Assembly (NCBI GenBank): GCA_916610825.1
Contig: OU744452.1
Location: 10,014,021-10,078,020, forward strand
Source of the DNA: Haliclystus octoradiatus
Taxonomy: Eukaryota; Cnidaria; Staurozoa; Stauromedusae; Haliclystidae
Reading direction: 5' to 3'
Length of the DNA: 64,000 nt
This document shows positions 35,501 through 50,500 of the stretch, in pieces. A program made the translations under genes and the position numbers. Position 1 is the stretch's first letter, and each line of letters opens with the position of its first letter. The notes under the pieces are model-generated. The model ran no database searches, was not told the origin of the DNA, and was given only the letters and a program-made list of their open reading frames with translations.

Positions 35501-38500
35501 GATGCAATCTCATATTATTTACAGCTTTTACGAGAGTTATTCAAACCAGGTAAATTGTGTGATACATGACCAATAAACCCTATCCCCTATCCTATTCTTC
35601 TCTGTTTTGACATTGTTCTGTTGATCAATAGTTTGTCATATATTGTTTGAGTGAGTTGCGAATATTGAAAAGACGTAATATTTATGGCATCAATAGATTG
35701 ATCCGACAAAAATAAACCATTTTGATAAATCAAATGAATCCATTTCTTTGGCAACTTTAGTAAAGACTTTACAACGTCAATTATCTGCTGCTGCAGTCGC
35801 CAGTATCAAATTAATATTATCAAATCGATCGTTCTCCTTTGTAAGAAAACAAGACAGCCGCCATTGATTGTCAAAACGAGACATGTCATTATCGAAAGGG
35901 GAGCAAAATCTTCTGTTTGCACATTTAAAGTAATCATGAAGAAATTAGTAATTAATTACTTTTTTGGGGAATGTAATTAGTAATTGGTATCAATTACTGT
36001 TTAGGCTGAAGTAATTAGTGACGTAATTGGTTACTTTTGATGAGAAATAATTTGTAATGTAATGTATTACTTTTCTAAAGTAATTTTCACATCACTGATG
36101 GACGCATATTTTACTATGAGCTAAGCTTTCTTGAAAATGAAAACACATAAGGAGACAAGAAGAAGGCAGAAAATCAGGAACTGCCAGGCGAATGAGTTTC
36201 CCTCTAGAGTTTTCTTCTTGAGTGACTAGAGTATCTTGATAACAATTTTTCTGCAGAATTTGTTGCGGTTTAGATTTACAATCACTAATGATTTTGTTTA
36301 CAATCACTGTTTGATGACAAACTTGTTGTACTACGTACACTGATCATCTTTTTGAGTAATTTTTAATTTTATTAATAATGGATTCCTTAATCCATTACAT
36401 TGATCTAATAAAAAAAAATTACGACGTACACAATGAACCACATCCATCTTTCTAAAAAAGCGGTAATGAGATAGTATAGACTGTGGTTGTTTGTTATCAC
36501 AGAAACGACTTTCTGTAGAGTGTGTAGAGTGATTTCTTTAGATTTCAAAATTGCTTTCTACAGCTTGCATCTCTGCTTCAGTCGTTTCAGCTCGTTATTC
36601 AAAACTTCTCAAAGTTGGCCAAACCAAAATGAATTGAATTTATATACAGAACAACATTTATATCTTTTCACTTTTTTATTTACTAAAACAGAGTTCATTG
36701 ACTATACTGTTGCAATAACGTGTTTGTTACATAACTACAAAAGAATCTAATGATTTCTACATATTCTGTAGGATGTTTGAGGAAGATGCTTGTATAATGT
36801 GAAATATCTTGTTAATGATTTCTAGGTATGACAGTGGATAAAGGGTCAGGGTGGAAAACATCTGATGTTGTCAAGGAGTGGAATACCAGTAATGACTTAC
36901 TCAGTCAAAATTTAGCATTTGTAGTCAAAACGTTATCAAAGGCATTGAGAGGAACAAGAAGCAAATTTGAAACAGTAAGGCTAATTTCTAAACAAACAAA
37001 TCAGTTGAATGTATCAAAACCAATTTTAATTTTGCAAGAATTGAGCCAATTTGTTAATTCATTTTATTGTGCATGTTTTAACCGAACTTTGGATTCTAGA
37101 CAGTTTTACGATTAATGTATGTTGATCAATGTTCAAACATTTTTCAGATATAAAGCAAGAAAAAGCAAAAATTACCGACCATAAATATTGTCACTATGTG
37201 TTTATCAACTGTTTTATGCCTCTCTTTCAGCATGGATGTTGTCAAGCAATTTATCTACTGTCTGAGCGTCACCCTATTGCTATGGCACCGTTTGCTTGGG
37301 AGCTGCTGCCATATTGTGATGATGCAGAAACATCAGATATTATACCGCGTGGCAGGACTACAGTTGCTGGTGTTACAAGTTCTTCAAATATTGTAAGGAA
37401 GCTTAGTTTTAGTCCTACAGCATCGATGTCCATTGGTGTTCTGGGCACTGTTCTTTCACTTGTGAAATCAAGTTGGATGACTTTAGACTTGTTAGCACAT
37501 CAAGAAAGTTTGAAGGTGAGAGTCTGCTTTTAATTGTGGTGATGGATCTAATGTCTTTACTTTTTAAACATTGTGCAATTTCATAATATTTCCAAAAAAC
37601 ATCTCTATGTAAAAAGATTAAATTAACTTATAATCATACCATAATCTATATACAGGTACTAACCTATAAAGATGTACGTACCAGTTTATATTTTGCACAT
37701 TGTATTTGTAGTTGTACTGTTTCATACAATTTGCTTTTTTTTGTTCATAGCTTTGTATGAATCTCCTATCTGGTTCAGCTCAAAGATTTATCCGTATGAC
37801 AGCTGTCACTCGTTCTAGTATGTCACTAGATGAAAAAGAACAACACGCAAATGTTATTAAGACACAATGGCATATTTTTAAGGGCAGTGCTATTGCTGGC
37901 TATGCATCACAACTTATGCAGCACATTGCAAGGTGAATAGCAAGTGTTTCAATATTGCAGATAAGAAAAAATAAATGTTATTGATTTTGTTATCCAATCT
38001 GTTTCAAATGTCTTATTCATCATGTATGTTACTGTTACAAATGTGGATAATATCCCCGGAAAAACTCTATGAGTTCATAAATTGTTTGTGAACTTTACAA
38101 ATGTCCATGACCTGCTAAGGGAATACCTTCTAGAAGATAACAAAGTTTTGCTGCAGTTAATTGTTGCAATCTGACTGGTTAATGCCAATAACTCCATATC
38201 CCCATATCTGAGTTGGACACTGTCGATTTCAAGAAATGTATGAAAATGGCAAACAACCGATACATTCAATCACAACAAAAGCATTGTCTAGCAAGTTACA
38301 AAAAGAAAATACATTTTATAAATTGCAATGAGTTGTTTGCATTATCTTGGCGTGTTTGTTGAAAAGACACCACAAGACGTGCAAAACAAATATCCAAGTC
38401 AGCAAGCAAACACGTTTACTATTTATCGAAATATTTGCACAAAATGACATTTCAAAAACGAATTGCCCAACTTTTATTCAATTGATATTGATGGAAGGGT

Positions 38501-41500
38501 AAGCAATGCATTTTAATTCACATCTCTTTTTCCTATACAGCCAAACTTTTGCAAGTATAATTTTGTTTTATTTCTTTCTCCGCGTTCACATTTTTTACGA
38601 AGTGCTTCAAATATAGGCAACATGCATTTCATTTTCCCAGTCAGTTTGCCATAACAGATATCACATGCAAGGAAAATAATATTGAATTTTTGAAACTATG
38701 AATCCATCATTTTGTATGTCCTGGATCATTTTAAGCATTAGGTAATTTTCTGATGCCTTCTCGTTTTCTCCTTATGTGCCTCTCGTGGTGCTATCAGAGC
38801 ATAGTTCACAGAAAGTATGAACTATTTGTTTAATAACATACATAATGTATATGTAGATTTGTCATTTATCAGAAAAATCTCTATGGGGTTTGAGCTGGAA
38901 CCATCGAAATGTTTTTGGCACAATTCTGAGTCAAGTTTCCGTACTTTGTCAGACCCTGCTTACATTCTGGAATATACCTAATATTCATAACTTGCCACAG
39001 AAACAGTTTCAGTCTGACCTAACCTTTTTATTTATTTTTATTATTTTTTCCATTCTCTAATATTTAACATTTAACTTTCAAGGGTCTTATGTTTAATTTC
39101 TCATGTTGTGGAACAGACCAGTCCTGCTGCTACGGCATCCAAGGTAAGTGCATTATTTTTGTTATAGAGGTCTGCTTGGATCAGAATAAATCTTAGTAAT
39201 CCGAATGTTTGGCAAATTTTGTGGTTCAAATTCGATCTGAGTGAAGTTAATCTGAAAAATAAGAGTCTTTTTTATTGATCTGATTTGACCAAATCCGATC
39301 TGCTTATTTCAAATGTCGAAAATTTTTCTAAAATAAATACATTAAGTTTTGAACCTGAAAACTATAAAATCTTAAATATGCACATTAAACCCTTTGAAAA
39401 AATTTGTTGAGTTCATGAATCTTAAATAGCCTGATCTCCATGAACTTCTTCATGAACTCTTCAGGAATAATTGGTCATTTAATGTTCATGATTTGTTTTC
39501 ATTGGGGATGGGGGAATTGATTAAATAGTAGTAAATCAATGCTAAAAATAGTTTTATTCATCAGTTAATTAATCCGATCCGGACCTGATCACAGGAAAAC
39601 TGATCTGATCTGAACTTTAATTCAGAATTCAGACTCGAACCGGGCTCGCAGACCCTCTACTTTGTAATATCGATAACCACTGCATAATTAGAGAAGATTA
39701 CGTCATACTAATGTTATTATGTTCTCTTTAGATTCAAATTTCTTTCCCTGGTCAAGCAAAAGACCGCCGCAGTTCGCCTATTCCAGGGATTGCTACCCCA
39801 ACAAATGCACAAAGACCTGCATCTTCTATTCAAGCGTCTCCTTCTGGACCTCTTTCTTCCCCTCGTAAGTTTCTAATGCAACGTGCTCTTCAGAAAAGTG
39901 GAACAGTCACCGAAAGTGATCAAACTGACAAGCATGCATCAAAGGTACAGGATGGCATGTCAACACCTCAATCCAGTGGGGATTCTAAAGGATTGAATGA
40001 GTCATCATCTGAGAAGCCTGAGAAACTAGGCAGTTGCCATAACAATCCTCACATGTTGCATTTGTATGAAGTTTTGAAAGGATCATATCGAAACTATCAG
40101 GTCAGTTTTGTTTGTATAATCCATTTGTTTTGTTTGTATTTATAGATCACATCTATTTCAAATAAAGACCAGGTCACTCTCTGAGCTGTTATGAGTTGTG
40201 TCAGTATGCCTTCTGCATATCACTGCTTATTGCTTATATCATCTGTACAAATGTACCACGTTTAAAGCAATTTTTCCTATCAAACATTATATCAGTTGAC
40301 CAGAGTCGAGTATGATCATATTGTTTATGAATGTTTTTCCTGTAAAGTGTTTCCGACTTCAAGTAATTTCCTGTCCACACAACACAAACACAATTCACAA
40401 AATTAAAGTAGAATTCCAAGTTTGTAGTTTGTGTAGACAATCTTTTTTCTATCTGTAATCTACAACAATTTAATTAATTTTGTTGTTGATTGCTCTAGGT
40501 CTCTCCTGTGCTGAAGAAGCAAGATAAATTCATGTCATTTGTACAAGGAATCTTAGAATGTTTTTCATTGCTACTTGAACTGACAACTTTCACAGAGATT
40601 GTTCCGGTAAGAAGCTGGTTCATTTAAAAATTGGTTTGTATATTTTGCTACAGTGATTCCTGTATATAACAGCCAGCTATAAGTGATAGATAAATGGACG
40701 GCTATATGCATGTTAGCATTACAGGGCTGACTCAATAGAAAATAATATTTTAGACATTGCACAAATGACCACTAAAGACAGGTGATGGCTTTATCGAGGT
40801 GACTGCTATAACATGTTTGACTGTATAAATGCTAATTGCTGAACAATACTAATCATCAGGAAACTTGACCAAGAAACAGTATTTAAACATGAAATGACAA
40901 AAGGATTAGCAAATAGTGTGTCGTTCAATATACCTTCCATACATAGATACTTTCCATACATATTCCCAATTGGACACTATGTAACAACATGTGAAGAAAA
41001 TCACCTAACCGAATACTTTTAAGGCTATTTTGGACTATGTAATACAGTTTAAGTCTGTTCAATCGCACTGCATATATCAGCTACTGTTTATTTTACAGTG
41101 TGTTGATGAATTACTTGAGTACCTCCGTGCCACTGTTAAGATCGATTCAGAAACAACATACCTTGCCATGCAGCAGGTTAGTATGCCTCAAAGGATGCAA
41201 CAATGAGGATACATTGTTATTTTTTCTTACAGTGATATATCATAATTTAGTACTTACCGTGTTTACAACAACATTGTAACTTTTTACCCTTGATCATTTC
41301 CCATGCTCTATTGTGACATGTTTATCTGCCTGCCTATATTACATAAGTTTTGTAAATTTTGCAATATGGCAAAACATCAATTTTTAGTTAGTAACATAGA
41401 ATTATTCAAATATAAAATTTCAATAACATGAATCAGTTATCAAGAAACTACTAATATCCTATAATATTTTCCTCTATTTTCCTATAAGTTGTACTACTGT

Positions 41501-44500
41501 TACCATTGTTTATATATTAAAATTAAACGTTTATCTCTCTATCTCTCTGAGTTATCTGACTTGAGAATATCGTTATCATCATTGTCATTGTCTGTTCCGA
41601 ATTGAACTGACACAAGCATTGAACACAGTATATGTTTATACAGAAGATTTTCAGTGAGCTACAATTTTACACGCAAAACCAATTTTCAGTTAATTGTAGA
41701 TGCGGAGGATAAACTTTGTGCAGTAGCTGTTCACGAATAGTTCACATACACCTTGTGGACAGTTCATGATCTGCTACATCTTTCTGATTGCACATCACTT
41801 TTGTGCATTGGAGACAGCCCCTTTGCTCTGAAACCTGTACTGACCTCCTCGTTTCAGAACACCTTTCTGCATCAAATTTCTACATAAAATCATAAGGAAT
41901 GTTGAAAAATGTCAGGATTTCTTATTTACCTGAAAAACAGAAACTGACGTTTTACTTTATTGAATCTAATTATCTTGTTTAGACAGAACAAGTACCAGTA
42001 GAACCCATTCTTCATATCGACATGAACATGAACTTAAACAGGTAGCGATACTGAATCTAATCCTCCCAATGGACAGAAACAGGTGCGGTATCTACTGCTA
42101 TATATAATCATACACATGTGAATAAAAATTATCATCATACTTTTTAGCTTCTTAAAAGTCTGTTTGGCACAAATGCTGCAAGCCAACCAGAACTGTATAC
42201 TTTACCGTTGAGTACAAAGCATCTACTTGAGACACATTGTGATGCCACCGGCAGTATTCCTGTTGCATCAAATTCAGTTATAGTGGATTCAATGGGAAGT
42301 ATGTATGACTCTTATTTTGTTGCCGCTGTTGATCGATTCTTTGTTTCCACTGACAATCGAATTGGTGTAACTAAAGGCCCAGCAATAACTGCTAAAAGGT
42401 CAGTACAGTTTAATGAAAAATTTGCTGTAACGTTCCATCGCTTTTCATTTTGACAACATCAGTATGATATAAATCCTATCAATGTTGGTGTTTTTGCCAA
42501 TATCGAGGGGTAGCCAGATGAACTTTTATTTTGCCAACATTTCTAGGATTTATTTCTTTTTCATTTCCATCAGCATCAATGATATTTTGAGGTCTAAGTC
42601 AATCGATCCTGCCAACATTGAGACGAGCTTTGTCTATTTCGATCAAGAAAACTCACATTTCACTGATGTTAGTAAAAATAGAAAATCATTTGATCACTTT
42701 GCCAACATTGGTGAAACGGTGTTGCTGCTAAGTCCTAGCAGATGTTGGCAAAGTAAAATGTCATTTGGCTTAAGAAACAGTCTAGCACAGTTTCACGTCA
42801 AAGTAACAAACAAGGTGTGACATTTTCGCAATGGCAATCAAATAGAAACCATACAGTGTGAACCATTGTTGCTTTCCTGATAATTTATGAGTAGAATGCG
42901 AAAACAGAAATTTCTTTGCTGCGGTAGAAAAACTCATTAAATGTCAGGTTCATTCTCAAAACTCCCCCAAATATAATGTTCTGTGAGCTGCTTGATGTGT
43001 ACTGTTCCAATCAATAAAAACTTGATTTTACGCACTTAATGTCAATCAACAACTACTACTTTATGTCAATTTTCCCAGAACTACTCATTTTCTTCATGGA
43101 ATACACAGCACTATATAGAAATATAATACTATTCAAGTAAAGCGGTGATGTAGTTTTCTTTGACACCATTGCATAGGAAGTGATACATTGCTATAATATT
43201 TTTGTTTTGTTTTGTAGCCCAATCTCAGCATTCAACATCTTCAAGAAACTCACAAAAAGTCCGTCGTCATCATCAACATCTAGAATGCCAATCAAATTAA
43301 CAAGAGATAAACAACAACCGGTATGAATTGCTTGAATTCTCTTTATACCCGCAATATATATTCACTTTAAAATTTAAATTTTATTATGTAACCTACTGAA
43401 GTATGCCGGAAACATTAAATGTGTATGCTATAAACAATAATTTGTTTTAAAAAGTGATGTTGTAAACAGTTCATACTGTATCTTCGACATGTGGCGAAAC
43501 AAGATTGTGATACTTAATACAGTCAAACTCAGTTGATATCCCCTTTTTAATATTCCGCCTTGCTTAATATCACCACATAAAACTGATTTCTATTTTCCAT
43601 TCTCCATACAAACTCTCATAATCTTACCTCGCTTAGTATCCCACCTCGCTTAATGTCCCGCGTTTCATCTGTACCAGAGGGGGATGTTAAGCAAGTTTGA
43701 CTGTATACACATACTGAACCACAACAAATTATGTCACAGGAAACGCCATACAGGAAATAATGTTGTATAACATATACAGAGTTTTACACATACACATAAA
43801 AGTATTTACTAATAATTTTTAAGATTCCCTTCAGGATTTCCCCCTCTTTTTGGTTTGCTAGTGCATTCAGCCCATGTAGGGGGGATGTTATGTAATTACC
43901 TAACTATTGATCAGATATTATATGATGATTGATCTTTCAGTTTAGTAATTAAATATCAATGCATGGTTTTTTCAGGTTGTGCCAGTGCAATCATACATCC
44001 GTCTGTTTGAACCGTTGGTAATTCACGCATTAAAAACATACACAACAACAAGTATTCTTAGTACACAATCACAGATATTTCGTGTTTTGAATCAATTGAT
44101 AAGAATCAGAGTAAATTATTCATTACTTGATGCGGATCAAGTCTTTATTGGCTTTGTACTGAAACAATTTGAATTTTTGGAATCAGGACAAATAAGGTAA
44201 AGATTGCACAGTCATTTTCATTAGTCATTAGATCCCAAGTTGCTGTTTTACTCTATGACAGATTATTTCCATGTACAAACTCTAGGAGTAAATTAACGGG
44301 TGGTATGCCCTTGTATCACTTTACCAGGCTTGGTAACAGAACCACTGAATGTCTGCAATTTCGAATTTTGTATTTTGGATTGAAATTATATGACAATATC
44401 ATTCTACGTTTAACAATTCAATGAAAACTAAAGCACAGTTCTATTTAACAATTATATTGGGACCCCTGGTATTGTTCTTATCGTTATCATTATTTTGCAA

Positions 44501-47500
44501 AGACATATTAGCAGAGTATTATAATTATATGAGTGTAGAATAATCAGTTCCATTTTTGTTACATATTAGAAATTGTATATCTGTTTACTTTTCTTGAAAT
44601 TTTGGAAGGATTTTAACAAACATCTTCATCAAGCACATTGCAAGAATTACGCCATTTTATTACCTCATCTGTTAAAATTTCTAACCTGTATTATTTAGCA
44701 TGGTCTTTCGAAGTGAATGTATTTTTGATTTGGAATAAAAGCTACCCATGCGAATAAATTTTGTTGAGTTCATGAACAGTAAGTGACCTAATTTTCATGG
44801 ACTTCTTGATGAGCAGTTCATAAAAATTGGACCGTTTAAATGTTTTAAACTGTTTTCACAAATGAAACGTGTTTGTTTATGTGTGTTTGTGTACCAAAAC
44901 ATAAATTTAAGGTATGGAGACAGGATTGACATGTTTTACCAATGTTAGTTCATTGTTTGTTGATTTGTTGTTCAGGGATCCATGTGAATTTGTTGGTGAA
45001 TTGTTTCAATTCTTGGTGCTACTATCTTATGAGTGTTATCAACCTAAATCAACCAAAGCAAAAGCAATTGTAGAAATGCCAAAGATCATACAATTATGTG
45101 ATGGAATGATGGCATGTGGGCAACCAGCAAAAACACATGGTAATTCAGCCAAATAGATTTTCTATTGTTACTTTAAAGTTCACAGAAAGGTTCAGCTGAA
45201 CGCACAGATAGGAAGAACCATTTCACTAGCCACCTAATAACATTTGTATAGATATTTATTGGTTGTATAATGAATTGGCATCCATCGTATAATAGATTAC
45301 CTTTGATAACTATAATGTTATTTATGACGTGGCAAATAAAATTTCAGGTTAACTTACTTACTCATTACTGCCGTGGAAAGGAGCATGACGCTTACCTGCT
45401 TCTGAATAAACTGAACTAACTAACTAACTGTTGGAACAATTTATCTAGAATTGAATGGAATTTGGTACAGGCATTAATATCTGTCCAAGTTACAAATAGT
45501 CTCACTGCACAAAACGTGAACAAGATCAGAATTTGCTAGCCTGACATTAAAGGGTTACCACATACTTACCATGTTTGTATTCATATTTACTAAACGAGAA
45601 AATGTTGGGAGACACGAGTGAAGCGCTAAAAAAGTACGAGCTCCGAGCGAGTGATGTTTAGCTTCGCGAGTGTCTCCCAACATTTTTGAGTTTAGTAAAT
45701 ATGAATACAAACATTTGCAAGCATGTGATAACCCTTTTCTAAAATAAAACAAATGTCGGAATCTCATTTGATGGCGAATTTTCAATTCATGAATTCACAA
45801 TTTAAAATTCAATTTCAATTCATAACCAAGCAAAGAGAATCCCACAATAAGATAGATATTGTCGAAGAAAGAAAGACATATACAAGAACGTCTGTAATAT
45901 AAGTGGTACCATAGTTCTTTAGCAAATTAATGCAGTTATTGTTATTTAAATTTTAGGTTTACCTTGAAACAGCAACGTAGCCTATAATTGTCTTTCATTC
46001 TGTGTTTTTATTTTGCATGTTACACAACCAATAACTCATTTACCACGCTTTTCAATAAATATAAACATCTTGAGCTAAATGTCGTTTTGTAAATCGTAGC
46101 CATTATTGAGATATTTATTGGATTGTTATCAAAAAGATATAAATTCTGTATTTTATCACAGATCAAACTTTTTGAAGCTTGCGGTTTTTCCCCGTTTTCG
46201 GAGCCATATTTTACCCTAGGATTTCATGCTTGCTCTTCGACCAATCAGATCGCAGAAAACCTTTGTGATATTTTAGAATGAAATATATGATGCGATTAAC
46301 AAGCCTATCATCCTCTCTATCTTTTCAGCTATTCCATCTTTGAAGCCAATTATACATGATCTTTTCATTGCACGTAGCATCAACCGTGCTGACGCTGCAC
46401 ATGATCTTGACACACAACGTGAAGTAGTCATTTCAATGTTATTAAGGCTCATTCAATACCCTGATGTGAGTATGTATTAGTGTAAACAAAAATACGATAC
46501 TCTGTACAAGCACACTTGATGTGTAAAATGCTTGTGTTGGTCTTTTGAGTGTCTCATAACACCCCCAACTGATATCTATTATCTAAGTACTATTAAAGTG
46601 GAAACTTATTTATTTCTTTATTTCGCTGTGGTCTTGTGGGGAAAGGCTGCACCAACCTAACAATGTAAGAAGAGGTGATTGTAGAATTTAATCATGTATA
46701 GAAAATATCTCATTCTACGTTTATTTCAATTTCAGTTGCTACTAGAAGATTCTTGTGGGTCAATGCAATTATCACAACACAGTTTTCAATTAATTAAGAA
46801 TTTAAAACTATAAGCTAGAGCTGCAATGAAAATGTTTGAATGTTTGTAGTCAGTCTCTTAGAATTGATAGTCATTCCGCAAAATTTATTCAAACACTTAT
46901 AATTTTGCTATATCAGGTTTTGGAATTGCTGGGGATTGTTTTACGTGGCTACAAAGATGATGAAGACAGATGGAGACGTCTTTCAAGACAGATTGTTGAC
47001 ACACTTTTTCCTATGCTATCAAAGCTTCAGGTTAGTGGGAAGACAACAAATGCATAATGATTACTCACAAATCATAGCTTTTAATTTGTTACATATTTAG
47101 GTTACTTAATTCTAATATATCTGTAAATAATTTCAATATTTTTAAATGTTCTTTTTTGCTTGCTATTCTATAAAACATGCCATATTAGGCAGCTACATTT
47201 TTAGCATTTAATGTGTAAAAAAACTGCAGTAGAACATGAGGATAAACAAATAAAATGATAATGATAATGATTACACACAAATCATGGCAAACAGGGATTA
47301 AACAGCAACCACAACAAATCATAGCACTGAGTGATTGATCAAAACAAAGACACAGGAAATATAGTTAACAACCACAAATGACAACCCATATCATCCAAAT
47401 GACAACCCATATCACAACTCCTGATTGCAAACTAGAGGTCCTTGATCAAAATACCCTGCTACTTTTTCACAGGATTTAACCTAGCCTAACCTTTGGTTAT

Positions 47501-50500
47501 CCCAAATCTATGTATAATGTTTTTATTTATGCAATGTGTATTTGGTAAGAGGGCAGTTCAGCATTTTATTAACACAAGTGTGCATAATGAGTAACAATAA
47601 AAACGTCATAAAATCACAAGCCTCCATTGCGAATGATATCTTGCTTTTTACATGTCTTCTTTCGATTTATCCAATCGCAGCTCAGTAGAAGATGTTGACA
47701 ACTTAATGATTATGTTTATGTGTTTTATGTCTAGATTAATTTGCATTCAACTGCTGATCTACAACTATTGCTTGATCTTCTTGATGCTGTTGCGCCATTG
47801 TCTCTTCGCCCCGCTGATGTGATTCTGAAGCATCTTACCTCTGTTGTTAGACTGGTAAGTCTTTAGTCACACACAAAAATATATATTAATGCTGAAAATT
47901 TCTGAAAATTATGAAAATTTTACTTACTTTGAAGCATTGCGTCATGAATTAGAAAAATTAGAAAATATGAACTCTAAAAGTCATAATTGTACAAGAAAAC
48001 AGTCCTTGATAGTTAAAAACCTTTTGAAGTTGTGCTGGTTAATATAATGTCTATGCATATATATTATACATATTTTTAAATGTCTGGTAATTTATTAATT
48101 TCTAAATATTTGTGCTTTGAAGGTAACAAATACAAATCATACATCATCAATATATATGATTGAGAAATTTCAAATTTGATATTGCAATTTTATGATCTCC
48201 CATATCACATTTATATACTACTCAACTATCAAAACTGCTCTGCTTTGATTAGTCGATATCAATAATACTTGACAAATCTTTTATTGTTTCTGCTAGACGG
48301 TCAAAGTTTTGTACCAGGTCAATATATCTCTTTTCTCTTATGATTGCCTAATTTGTCTATTTTGTGATGCAGAGTTTGTTCTAACTAAATATACCATAAT
48401 TTATTTGCTGGTAGAAATATATACAGTATTCAATAGTTTTGAATTGAAAATATTCAAATTCCAGCTTCTGGCCATTTTTCAAGAGTGAAATAATGCACAG
48501 TGATATTAATTCTTTTAGATAGGCCTATTTGTTTTATTTTACCAAATTTTTTTCACTTGTTGTTGATGTAGCAAGGAATTGATGATTATGTTAAATGGAT
48601 GGCATGCTGCTACAGCCTAACCAAAATGGTTGTTGTTCTGAACAGTGAAGATATTATCCTCTCTCGATTGCAACAACTTCAATTGTTTGATCCTGCCTCT
48701 CGTATTATACCATTTACATCAAATTCTGATCCATTATCTGGGGGCTATTCTCCGCCAAATGTTTCTGTCAAAAATGAAGACGAAGCATCCAGCTATCTTG
48801 CCTTGTTTATGTTCTGTGTGTTAAGAACTGCTGCCTGCCAAGCAGTTGAGGTTAGCCAACGAGTGGATGCAGACCCGAAGGAGACAGAGTTATTGATACA
48901 TATTATGGTTGATTATTTGAAATTGATGCTTGGCATGTGTGTATCAAGTAAGTGGAAACCATATATATAAATATCAGCATAGGCAAGGACTAATTATCCT
49001 ATCAAGTTCCATTCCAAGCTGTCGTAAGGATTGTTGAAAGAAACTTTTCCATGCCTTTTATGGATTGTTTATGGACAGTTCTTAAAAATCTATTCAACGT
49101 TTAAGCACTGTTTTCACTAGGGAATTGTAAAATTCTCCTAAAGAAATATCACACTCGTATCAGGGTGTTTTTCATCCTTCTGTAAACGAGCAATTCTTGC
49201 TCTTATTGGCTACGAAAACATGTAAAAGTCGCACGCACGCACACATACACACACACACAGGGGTGCTTCAATTTTCAAAGTAGAATGTCAATCTAATACC
49301 AACAGTAGTGCTTTATCCCAATATCTCATATATATATTTTTAAAATAAGTGTGAACATGATAATCAATTTATATTTGTTGATTTAAAATAATGTTGCTGT
49401 GGAATTAATCCATTTAATCAGAATTCAGAAAGCTTTCAGTAATTTTTTTATTATTATCTTGTTTTGGTTATTCATCAAGTAGGCAATATGGATTACCTTT
49501 GATAAATTACCGCCTTAGTGTTCTTTCAGAAGACTGGCTGCAATTTCCGTTTCCCCATGTGATATCAGTTGTAGTTCCTGTTAAAAGCAATACGTAATCA
49601 TGGTATTATTTGTTTTGCCGTAGATAAATTCAAGCGTGTATTTGCTGTTGCGCGCCAATGGGCCACAGACCCAACAATAGATCCACATCTATCGTCAATG
49701 TATACATCCATAACACATGACCTCAGTCTATTACGATATCAACATCCAACTGTTGTTATTCATTGGCATTTTATGTTACAATGCCTTGGGTACGATGACC
49801 ATGAATGGTGGAAAACAATGTATCAACCACCATCTAATAATACTCCTGCTGATAACAATCTGAAATGTGATCAATGGAACTGGACCAATGAGCTATTTGC
49901 TAGCAGTGCATTGATTTTGTTCACTGAACTGATTTTTAAATCCAAACAGGTTTGTAATTGCTTGATTGTATTGTCAATGTTGCAAATTGTTACATTTTCT
50001 TAATAGCAATACTCAGATTCAATGTGATTCTAACTAATAAAAAGGCTATTAAAAAACAAAACATCTGTAAAGCTCAAGCAAGTGCACAGTTTCAAATAGT
50101 TTATTGTACTACGCTACCCGCTTGTAGCAAAAATTGAGAGTTCTGTGTACTGCTGTTTCTTGACATATTCAGGCTCATCTGAAGTGAGATATGTTGATCA
50201 AAATTGTTATACAGTGTTTCACATGAAATCACCAGCAAGAACCTGAGCAAAACATAATCAAAGCAATATAATCTTCTAGAAATTAAAGAGTAGTATCAGT
50301 ACCTTTTTGCTAGGGCAATATCGTTTGTATTACTACTATGACCTTTCATAAGCATTTTATCAAACATCAATTCCATGAATCATCAGCCGCATTTCATATA
50401 ACCCTTTTTAATCTGCCAACAGTGCTTAATATCCCCATACAAAACTGATTTCTTTTTTCCATTCTCCATACAAACTCTCAACTTCCTACCTCACTGAAGA

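Noticed and set aside
44800..44830. Hammerhead ribozyme core
   Set aside because: CTTGATGAGC superficially resembles CTGATGAG, but the GAAA box and helices are not present.
45555..45785. Minus-strand ORF of 76 residues
   Set aside because: Lies entirely on the foldback element; open by chance.
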